A stretch of DNA of 9,383 bases from JAUSIF01 sp036556265 (lineage in GTDB: Bacteria; Pseudomonadota; Alphaproteobacteria; Rhizobiales; Xanthobacteraceae): NCBI GenBank assembly GCA_036556265.1, contig DATBJU010000100.1, positions 1 to 9,383 on the forward strand, written 5' to 3'. The translations under genes were made by a program, and so were the position numbers. Below are positions 1 to 8,169 of the stretch, one piece after another; position 1 is the stretch's first letter; each line of letters starts with the position of its first letter. The notes below the pieces were generated by a model, which was not told the origin of the DNA, searched no databases, and saw only the letters and a list, made by a program, of their open reading frames with translations.

Positions 1-141
1 GAAATGGTGATGCCGGGGGACAACGTGTCGATGACGGTGTCGCTGATCGTGCCGATTGCGATGGAAGAGAAGCTTCGCTTCGCGATCCGCGAGGGCGGCA
101 AGACCGTCGGCGCCGGCGTCGTCGCGAAGATTATCGAGTGA
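1..141 (+). CDS. tuf: Elongation factor Tu, C-terminal end (partial)
   Basis: This is the 3' end of the EF-Tu gene: 46 codons, reading in frame from the first base to a TGA stop at 139-141. EF-Tu is the cytoplasmic GTPase that brings aminoacyl-tRNA to the ribosomal A site. The visible part is the end of the third (beta-barrel) domain, with the diagnostic EMVMPGDN stretch, the PIAMEEKLRFAIREGG block and the terminal GAGVVAKIIE, which is nearly invariant in bacterial EF-Tu. The G domain and its nucleotide-binding motifs lie upstream of the window. The tRNA-Trp gene begins 13 bases after the stop with no terminator between them, so tuf and the tRNA are probably on one transcript. Whether this is the only tuf copy or one of two, as in many proteobacteria, cannot be seen here. 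Confidence 0.97.
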   Translation, partial: EMVMPGDNVSMTVSLIVPIAMEEKLRFAIREGGKTVGAGVVAKIIE

Positions 142-154
142 GGGCCGCTGTCGA

Positions 155-231
155 AGGAGTGTAGCTCAATTGGCTAGAGCACCGGTCTCCAAAACCGGGG
201 GTTGGGGGTTCGAGTCCCTCCACTCCTGCCA
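155..231 (+). tRNA. trnW: tRNA-Trp (anticodon CCA)
   Basis: A full cloverleaf can be folded. The acceptor stem is AGGAGTG (155-161) with CACTCCT (221-227), a perfect 7 bp. The D stem is GCTC/GAGC around AATTGGCTA. The anticodon stem is CCGGT/ACCGG around the loop CTCCAAA, with anticodon CCA at 189-191. The variable loop is GGGTT, and the T stem is GGGGG/CCCTC (one G-T pair) around TTCGAGT. The discriminator base is G and the terminal CCA (229-231) is encoded in the DNA. The anticodon arm and T arm closely resemble E. coli tRNA-Trp. Its place between tuf and secE is the usual one in many proteobacteria. The transcript must be cut by tRNA-processing nucleases to release it from the tuf and secE messages. 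Confidence 0.97.
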
Positions 232-327
232 GCCGAAAGGCAGGGGACGGACAGGGTGAAAGCGGCGGGCGAAGCGTAACGACAGAACCAGGAGGCACGG
301 CGACGTGCCCAAACGTTCGGAACAGAG

Positions 328-525
328 ATGGCGAAGACAAATCCGCTAGAGTTTCTTCAGCAAGTTCGCAACGAGACCGCCAAGGTCACTTGGCCGTCAC
401 GGCGCGAAACGCTGATCACGTCCATCATGGTCTTCGTCTTCACGGCGGCGGCGGCGATCTTCTTTCTGGTCGTCGATTTCGTGATCCGGACCGGCATGAG
501 CACGGTCCTGAGCTTCCTGCGCTGA
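328..525 (+). CDS. secE: Preprotein translocase subunit SecE
   Basis: SecE is the small essential membrane subunit that clamps SecY in the SecYEG protein-export channel of the inner membrane. The product is 65 residues, the short single-span form usual in alphaproteobacteria (E. coli SecE has three spans). The N-terminal amphipathic part carries the conserved FLQQVRNETAKVTWPSRRET block (about residues 9-28), in which the VTWPSR motif is the family signature. One hydrophobic transmembrane segment follows, about residues 30-50 (ITSIMVFVFTAAAAIFFLVV), then a short C-terminal tail. The ATG at 328 gives the standard MAKTNP-type start, but the Shine-Dalgarno match just before it is weak (GGAA at 319-322). 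A stronger AGGAGG sits farther upstream at 290-295. nusG starts 11 bases after the stop, the usual secE-nusG pairing. Confidence 0.96.
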   Translation: MAKTNPLEFLQQVRNETAKVTWPSRRETLITSIMVFVFTAAAAIFFLVVDFVIRTGMSTVLSFLR

Positions 526-536
526 CGGAGACGATT

Positions 537-1067
537 TTGGCCAAGCGCTGGTACATCGTGCACGCCTACTCGAACTTCGAGAAGAAGGTCGCGGATTCCA
601 TTCGCGAGCAGGCGCAGAGCCGCGGGCTCGCCGATCTGTTCGAGGAGATTCTGGTACCGACCGAGAAGGTGGTCGAGGTGCGGCGCGGCAGGAAGATCGA
701 CGCCGAGCGTAAGTTCTTCCCGGGCTACGTGCTCGTGAAGTGCGAGCTCACCGACGAGGCCTACCACCTGATCAAGAACACGCCGAAGGTCACGGGATTC
801 CTCGGCGCCGACAAGAAGCCGATCCCGATCTCGGACACGGAGGCGAACCGGATCCTGCACCAGGTGCAGGAGGGGATCGAGCGGCCGAAGCCGTCGATCA
901 CGTTCGAGGTGGGAGAGCAGGTCCGCGTTTCCGACGGACCGTTCGCCTCGTTCAACGGCACGGTGGAGGAAGTGGACGAGGACCGCTCGAGACTCAAAGT
1001 GGCGGTTTCGATTTTCGGCCGGGCGACCCCGGTGGAACTGGAGTTCAGCCAGGTCGAGAAGGGCTGA
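537..1067 (+). CDS. nusG: Transcription termination/antitermination factor NusG
   Basis: NusG binds the RNA polymerase clamp, modifies pausing and Rho-dependent termination, and links polymerase to the ribosome or to antitermination complexes. The product is 176 residues, normal for the family. The NGN domain takes up roughly residues 1-115, beginning KRWYIVHAYSNFEKKVA and including the PTEKVVEVRRGRK and FFPGYVLVK blocks. The KOW domain is at the C-terminal end, with GEQVRVSDGPFASFNGTVEEVD and the closing SIFGRATPVELEF. The start is a TTG at 537, because this is the only start codon that places the conserved KRWYIVHAY block at the N-terminus, and GGAG at 527-530 lies six bases before it. A longer frame open from 390 would overlap secE and adds sequence unlike NusG. 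The gene follows secE by 11 bases and is probably co-transcribed with it. Confidence 0.95.
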   Translation: MAKRWYIVHAYSNFEKKVADSIREQAQSRGLADLFEEILVPTEKVVEVRRGRKIDAERKFFPGYVLVKCELTDEAYHLIKNTPKVTGFLGADKKPIPISDTEANRILHQVQEGIERPKPSITFEVGEQVRVSDGPFASFNGTVEEVDEDRSRLKVAVSIFGRATPVELEFSQVEKG

Positions 1068-1084
1068 ACCATTGTGGGAGGCGA

Positions 1085-1144
1085 GGGCGCTTCGCCAAGG
1101 CGCCCGGACCGAACCACGAACCCAGAGGCGGGATTTTCCGCCTC
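1085..1144 (+). promoter_or_regulatory. Leader of the rplK-rplA unit with two stem-loops
   Basis: The 93 bases between nusG and rplK hold two inverted repeats. The first is GGGCGC (1085-1090) with GCGCCC (1100-1105) around a nine-base loop. The second is GAGGCGG (1125-1131) with CCGCCTC (1138-1144) around GATTTT. The second ends only 16 bases before the rplK start codon, leaving the GGGAG ribosome-binding site (1150-1154) just free. In E. coli, L1 represses its own operon by binding the mRNA leader of rplK, so this is where such an operator would be expected. I did not match the L1-binding consensus base by base. No T-run follows either stem, so neither looks like an intrinsic terminator. Confidence 0.35.
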
Positions 1145-1160
1145 GCAACGGGAGTAAGTG

Positions 1161-1589
1161 ATGGCGAAGAAAGTGACAGGGTTTCTGAAGCTTCAGGTGC
1201 CGGCGGGGGCGGCCAATCCGGCTCCGCCGATCGGACCCGCGCTCGGGCAGCGCGGCCTGAACATCATGGAATTCTGCAAGGCGTTCAACGCCCAGACACA
1301 GAAGATGGAGAAGGGGATGCCGGTCCCCGTCACCATCACTATATATCAGGACCGTTCCTTCACCTTTGAAATGCGGACCCCGCCGGTCTCCTATTTTCTG
1401 AAGAAGGCCGCGAAGCTCGAGAAAGGGTCGGGGACGCCGGGGCGCGAGCCGGTCGCGCAGGTGACGAAGGCGCAGGTCAAGGAAATCGCGCAACAGAAGA
1501 TGAAGGATCTGAATTGCGAAACGGTCGACGCAGCGATGCGGATGATCGAAGGCTCCGCCCGCTCCATGGGCATTCAGGTGATGGAGTGA
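1161..1589 (+). CDS. rplK: 50S ribosomal protein L11
   Basis: L11 binds the 23S rRNA GTPase-associated region with L10 and takes part in factor-dependent GTP hydrolysis and in stringent-response sensing by RelA-type enzymes. The product is 142 residues, the same as E. coli L11. The N-terminal domain carries the proline-rich PAPPIGPALGQRGLNIMEFC block (about residues 20-39), whose prolines form the known thiostrepton contact surface. The middle DRSFTFEMRTPP stretch and the RNA-binding C-terminal domain (about residues 70-142), ending EGSARSMGIQVME, are typical. The ATG at 1161 was chosen over the GTG at 1158 because GGAG at 1151-1154 is six bases from it and the family begins MAKKV. The stop is followed four bases later by rplA, so the two are translationally close and surely on one transcript. 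Confidence 0.97.
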   Translation: MAKKVTGFLKLQVPAGAANPAPPIGPALGQRGLNIMEFCKAFNAQTQKMEKGMPVPVTITIYQDRSFTFEMRTPPVSYFLKKAAKLEKGSGTPGREPVAQVTKAQVKEIAQQKMKDLNCETVDAAMRMIEGSARSMGIQVME

Positions 1590-1593
1590 GGCC

Positions 1594-2292
1594 ATGAGCA
1601 GCCATGGAAAACGGTACCGCACGGCCGCCGAAGGAGTGGATCCGGTCAAAGCCTATCCGCTCGACGAGGCGGTGAAGCTCGTCAAGGACGGCGCCAAGGC
1701 GAAATTCGACGAGACGATCGAGATCGCGATGAATCTGGGCGTGGACCCGCGCCACTCGGACCAGATGGTGCGCGGGATTTGCAATCTGCCGAACGGCTCC
1801 GGTCGCGGCGCGCGTGTGGCGGTGTTCGCCAAGGGCGCGAAGGCGGACGAGGCGAAGGCTGCGGGCGCCGACGTCGTAGGGGCGGAGGATCTCGTGGAGA
1901 AGGTGCAGGCCGGTCAGATCGATTTCGACCGCTGCATCGCGACCCCCGACATGATGCCGCTCGTCGGGCGGCTCGGTAAGGTACTCGGCCCGCGCGGCCT
2001 GATGCCGAACCCGAAGGTGGGCACGGTGACCAACGATCTCGGCGCGGCGATCAAGGCCCAGAAGGGTGGGGCCGTCGAATTCCGAGTGGAGAAGGCGGGC
2101 ATCGTGCAAGCCGGCGTCGGCAAGGCGTCGTTCACCGCCGAACAGCTCGCGCAAAATATCCGCGCGTTTGCGGACGCGGTGGCGAAATCGAAACCGCAGG
2201 GTGTGAAGGGCACTTTCATCAAGAGGATTTCGGTTTCCTCGACGATGGGCCCCGGTGTGCGCGTGGAGACCAACAGCGTGTTCGGAAGATGA
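1594..2292 (+). CDS. rplA: 50S ribosomal protein L1
   Basis: L1 forms the mobile stalk at the ribosomal E site that helps release deacylated tRNA; in many bacteria it also represses the rplK-rplA operon. The product is 232 residues, normal for L1. Domain I comes from both ends of the chain, with KFDETIEIAMNLGVDPRHSDQ and the C-terminal GTFIKRISVSSTMGPG. Domain II is inserted in the middle and contains ATPDMMPLVGRLGKVLGPRG, MPNPKVGTVT (about residues 116-146). The start ATG lies four bases after the rplK stop, with GTGAGG overlapping that stop as ribosome-binding site. The odd point is the 3' end: the last 14 codons and stop are repeated downstream at 2342-2387. The annotated gene is intact and full length with the first copy. 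Confidence 0.97.
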   Translation: MSSHGKRYRTAAEGVDPVKAYPLDEAVKLVKDGAKAKFDETIEIAMNLGVDPRHSDQMVRGICNLPNGSGRGARVAVFAKGAKADEAKAAGADVVGAEDLVEKVQAGQIDFDRCIATPDMMPLVGRLGKVLGPRGLMPNPKVGTVTNDLGAAIKAQKGGAVEFRVEKAGIVQAGVGKASFTAEQLAQNIRAFADAVAKSKPQGVKGTFIKRISVSSTMGPGVRVETNSVFGR

Positions 2293-2387
2293 GGGCCCAT
2301 CGAGTTGTTGCAAGACGGCCGCGGACAAGCCGCGGCCTATGGGGCCCCGGTGTGCGCGTGGAGACCAACAGCGTCTTTGGGAGGTAG
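2289..2387 (+). CDS. Possible small coupled ORF ending in the L1 tail
   Basis: An ATG at 2289-2291 overlaps the rplA TGA stop (2290-2292) in the ATGA arrangement typical of translational coupling. It opens a 32-codon frame that stops at TAG 2385-2387. The first half is arginine-rich (MRAHRVVARRPRTSRGLW) and is encoded by the spacer and its palindrome. The second half is GPGVRVETNSVFGR, identical to the L1 C-terminus. GGAAG immediately before the ATG is too close to be a normal ribosome-binding site, so translation would depend on re-initiation by ribosomes leaving rplA. The only support beyond the open frame is that all five differences between the duplicated tails are silent in this frame. 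That could equally reflect history as part of a real rplA gene. I assign no function; it may be just a scar. Confidence 0.2.
   Translation: MRAHRVVARRPRTSRGLWGPGVRVETNSVFGR
2317..2337. repeat. Perfect palindrome between the rplA tail copies
   Basis: GGCCGCGG (2317-2324) and CCGCGGCC (2330-2337) form an 8-bp perfect stem around the loop ACAAG. It lies 25 bases after the rplA stop. Flanking it, GGGCCCAT (2293-2300) is the exact reverse complement of ATGGGCCC at the start of copy 1 (2245-2252), and can also pair imperfectly with ATGGGGCCC at copy 2, so alternative folds are possible. No T-run follows, so it does not look like an intrinsic terminator. The stem-CAAG-stem design resembles the palindromic intergenic repeats of rhizobial genomes; that family link is from memory and not verified. 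Confidence 0.65.
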
Positions 2388-2565
2388 GGACGCTGAGAAC
2401 GAATTTCGCGAGTCGTTTCCGAATCTTCGGCAGCGGCCCGCAACGAGTTTCGCAGGTGGCTAAGGCGCTACTTGCGGGAGTGGCCGGAAGAAGAGTCCTG
2501 AAAGGGAGTTTTCCTCCGGCGTCCTGTCCGAGACTGCAGGCGCGCGATGCAAGTCGCGCTTAATC

Positions 2566-2763
2566 CGCGAGGGCCTGCACAGACGGGGATCGACCGGATT
2601 TCGGGCGCGAGCCCTCAGTTCGGTTCGAACCACCTTGGCCGGCTCGGCCTGGGGACAGGGCAAGTGGAGCGCCGATCCGTTCCCGCCGGTCCCTCAGCCG
2701 ACGGTCGCGGGCCGGCAAGGTGAAACCGGCGGCGGATGTTCCGTCGCCAACCGGAGAGAGAAA
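2566..2763 (+). promoter_or_regulatory. Probable L10 leader (autoregulatory mRNA region) of rplJ-rplL
   Basis: Nearly 200 bases of GC-rich non-coding sequence before rplJ can fold into several stems. Near the start codon are GCCGG (2711-2715) with CCGGC (2726-2730) around CAAGGTGAAA, then GGCG (2731-2734) with CGCC (2745-2748) enclosing GATGTTCCGT. A small GGGC/GCCC stem lies farther upstream. The known L10 leader of proteobacteria sits at this place and is bound by the L10-L7/L12 complex to repress rplJ-rplL translation. The location, length and structured nature fit, but I could not check the kink-turn consensus. In the rest of the gap (2388-2565) I see only a 7-bp inverted repeat, CCCGCAA (2437-2443) with TTGCGGG (2472-2478), and a 6-bp stem at 2542-2559 with loop TGCAAG. 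No promoter is convincing by eye. Confidence 0.45.
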
Positions 2764-3282
2764 GTGGACCGAGCGGAAAAGCAGGAGCAGGTCACGGCCC
2801 TTAACGGCGTCTTCAAAAGCGCCCAGGCGGTCGTGGTTGCTCACTATTCCGGTCTCACCGTTGCTCAGATGTCGACGCTGCGTCGGCAAATGAAGCAAAA
2901 GGGAGCCGGGGTGAAGGTCGCGAAGAACCGCCTCGCCAAGAAAGCTCTCGAAGGCACCGAGGTTGCGCACATTGCATCCCTGTTCAAGGGACCGACCGTG
3001 ATTGCCTATTCGGGCGATCCAGTGACGGCGCCGAAAATCGCCGTGGACTTCGCCAAGACGAACGAGCGGTTCGTGATCCTCGGCGGAGCAATGGGTGCGA
3101 CTGCCCTGAACGTGGACGGCGTCAAGGCGCTCGCGTCCTTGCCGTCGCTCGACGAGTTGCGCGCGAAGATCGTCGGCCTGATCCAGGCACCGGCGACCAA
3201 GATCGCGCAGGTCGTGAACGCGCCGGCTGCGAAGCTGGCGCGGGTGTTCGGGGCGTACGGCGCCAAGAGCGAAGCCGCGTAG
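2764..3282 (+). CDS. rplJ: 50S ribosomal protein L10
   Basis: L10 anchors the flexible L7/L12 dimers to the 23S rRNA, forming the base of the stalk that recruits translation factors; with L7/L12 it usually represses its own message. The product is 172 residues, typical for alphaproteobacteria. It begins MDRAEKQEQV from a GTG codon at 2764, with GGAG at 2753-2756 seven bases before. The N-terminal RNA-binding part includes VVVAHYSGLTVAQM (about residues 23-36) and the conserved GVKVAKNRLAKKAL block. The C-terminal part (about residues 135-172) is the helix that binds the L7/L12 dimers and is rich in alanine and lysine. A longer in-frame opening upstream runs through the structured leader and looks non-coding. 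rplL follows 41 bases later, surely on the same transcript. Confidence 0.96.
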   Translation: MDRAEKQEQVTALNGVFKSAQAVVVAHYSGLTVAQMSTLRRQMKQKGAGVKVAKNRLAKKALEGTEVAHIASLFKGPTVIAYSGDPVTAPKIAVDFAKTNERFVILGGAMGATALNVDGVKALASLPSLDELRAKIVGLIQAPATKIAQVVNAPAAKLARVFGAYGAKSEAA

Positions 3283-3323
3283 CGGTTCCGGTACTCAGGT
3301 TCGAACCGAAAGGAAGAAGGAAA

Positions 3324-3692
3324 ATGGCTGATCTATCCAAGCTCGTTGACGAGCTTTCCAAACTGACCGTGCTGGAAGCTGCGGACCTCGCCAAACAACT
3401 CGAGGAGAAGTGGGGCGTGTCGGCGGCGGCCGCGGTTGCGGTCGCGGCCGGCCCTGCGGCCGCGGCGGCGGTGGAGGAGAAGACCGAGTTCACGGTTGTC
3501 CTCGCCGGCGCGGGGGACAAGAAGATCGAGGTCATCAAGGAGGTCCGTGCGATCACGGGCCTCGGCCTCAAGGAAGCCAAGGACCTTGTCGAGGGCGCGC
3601 CGAAGACCGTCAAGGACGGCGTGTCGAAGGACGAGGCTGCGAAGATCAAGGCCCAGCTGGAGAAGGCTGGCGCCAAAATCGAGCTCAAGTGA
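3324..3692 (+). CDS. rplL: 50S ribosomal protein L7/L12
   Basis: L7/L12 is the multi-copy acidic stalk protein that contacts EF-Tu, EF-G and IF2 and stimulates their GTPase activity. The product is 122 residues, as usual. The N-terminal dimerisation domain (about residues 1-32) includes LVDELSKLTVLEAADLAKQL. An alanine- and valine-rich hinge follows (about 33-50, SAAAAVAVAAGPAAAAAVEE). The C-terminal factor-binding domain carries KIEVIKEVRAITGLGLKEAK and ends AGAKIELK. The ribosome-binding site is AGGAAGAAGGA just before the ATG. The DNA of the hinge is rich in GCGGCC/GGCCGC motifs because of alanine codons. The stop codon lies inside a stem-loop that opens the following intergenic region, where transcription may be partly attenuated before rpoB. 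Confidence 0.97.
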   Translation: MADLSKLVDELSKLTVLEAADLAKQLEEKWGVSAAAAVAVAAGPAAAAAVEEKTEFTVVLAGAGDKKIEVIKEVRAITGLGLKEAKDLVEGAPKTVKDGVSKDEAAKIKAQLEKAGAKIELK

Positions 3693-3721
3693 TCCGGGCG
3701 GGCGACAGCCCGCGAGGATCA
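3690..3721 (+). promoter_or_regulatory. Stem-loop covering the rplL stop codon
   Basis: TGATCC (3690-3695, which includes the rplL TGA) pairs with GGATCA (3716-3721). Inside it GCGGGC (3698-3703) pairs with GCCCGC (3708-3713) around the loop GACA. The two helices are separated by a small two-by-two internal loop. No T-run follows. By position it could act in RNA processing or 3'-end protection between the ribosomal-protein and polymerase parts of the transcript, as the rplL-rpoB gap does in E. coli; that role is inferred. Confidence 0.55.
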
Positions 3722-3807
3722 TCCCGGGCGACCCCGGACTTGATCCGGGGGAGACCCGGGATCGTGCGAGGTAAAGCGTGGATGCCCGCAACAGGTGTGG
3801 GCATGAC
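3719..3807. repeat. Mosaic palindromic intergenic element
   Basis: Two palindromes are joined by a short spacer, with TCAT at one end and ATGACG at the other. The first has an outer stem ATCCCGGG (3721-3728) / CCCGGGAT (3755-3762) and an inner stem CCCCGGA (3732-3738) / TCCGGGG (3744-3750) around CTTGA. The second is ATGCCCGCA (3782-3790) with TGTGGGCAT (3796-3804), one G-T pair, around ACAGG. The layout, TCAT-palindrome-spacer-CGTGG-palindrome-CATGACG, matches my memory of dispersed palindromic repeats in Hyphomicrobiales genomes. Repetition elsewhere in this genome cannot be seen from the window. It is non-coding and lies wholly inside the rplL-rpoB gap. Confidence 0.6.
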
Positions 3808-3817
3808 GCAGAGAAAA

Positions 3818-3843
3818 GCCGGGCGGCGTTCGCGCCGCCCGGC
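3818..3843. terminator. Strong 11-bp hairpin, terminator-like on the minus strand
   Basis: GCCGGGCGGCG (3818-3828) and CGCCGCCCGGC (3833-3843) form a perfect stem around the tetraloop TTCG. On the + strand it is preceded by AAAA (3814-3817) and followed by ATACCCC, so it lacks the T-run needed for termination toward rpoB. Read on the minus strand the stem is followed by TTTTCTC, which does fit an intrinsic terminator for antisense transcription. In the + direction it may serve as a pause or attenuator. A weaker stem, CCCGC (3848-3852) / GCGGG (3859-3863), follows. Confidence 0.45.
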
Positions 3844-3923
3844 ATACCCCGCGAACAGGCGGGCAGAGTTTGGACGACAGCGTTTGGGCGGCGCGTAGTC
3901 GTTGACAGGAAATGAGGATTGAA

Positions 3924-8054
<4,131 letters not shown>

Positions 8055-8057
8055 ATA

Positions 8058-8129
8058 GGCGCCGGGGCGGAAGCCCCGGTGCCGGCCGGTGTCATGGGGC
8101 GCCGGACACAAACGAATTCCTTCCGGCGC
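8058..8129 (+). promoter_or_regulatory. Two stem-loops in the rpoB-rpoC gap
   Basis: Three bases after the rpoB stop, GGCGCCGGGGC (8058-8068) pairs with GCCCCGGTGCC (8073-8083), with one G-T pair, around a GGAA tetraloop of the stable GNRA class. Next, GCGCCGGA (8099-8106) pairs with TCCGGCGC (8122-8129) around a 15-base loop. Neither stem is followed by a T-run, so termination is unlikely, as expected for genes that must be made in equal amounts. They may protect the rpoB 3' end or be processing sites. No promoter is evident in this gap. Confidence 0.5.
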
Positions 8130-8169
8130 GGGGCATGAAGCTCCAGCGTCCGGACCAAAGGAGAAGATG

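Larger units (their letters stand above)
2247..2387 (+). repeat. Direct duplication of the rplA 3' end
   Basis: Copy 1 (2247-2292) is the last 14 codons and stop of rplA, plus one base before them. Copy 2 (2342-2387) repeats it with a period of 95 bases. The first 33 bases are identical. In the last five codons each pair differs by exactly one base, always at the third position, and all are synonymous: GTG/GTC, TTC/TTT, GGA/GGG, AGA/AGG and TGA/TAG. Both copies encode GPGVRVETNSVFGR then stop. Because 95 is not a multiple of three, copy 2 is not in the rplA frame. The 49-base spacer holds a perfect palindrome. What is seen is a duplication with only silent changes; how it arose is inference. 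Confidence 0.9.

Noticed and set aside
390..536. N-terminal extension of nusG into secE
   Set aside because: It would overlap secE in another frame and adds a non-conserved sequence before KRWYIVHAY.
357..1649. A 430-codon minus-strand open frame opposite nusG and rplK
   Set aside because: It is again codon-aligned with the real genes (all in the same frame), and is a mirror effect of GC-rich codon use.
2255..2563. A 102-codon plus-strand frame across the rplA end and the gap
   Set aside because: It begins inside rplA in another frame, has no ribosome-binding site, and its composition is that of random GC-rich sequence.
2635..2763. N-terminal extension of rplJ upstream of GTG 2764
   Set aside because: The added residues are unlike any L10, the region is structured leader, and GGAG is well placed for the GTG at 2764.
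3420..3475. GC-rich repeated GCGGCC motifs in rplL
   Set aside because: They are explained by the alanine-rich hinge of L7/L12 encoded with GCG/GCC codons.
3902..3907. TTGACA resembling a -35 box just before rpoB
   Set aside because: A -10 box at normal spacing would fall at or inside the rpoB start codon and none is seen; the start codon and ribosome-binding site would lie upstream of the transcript.
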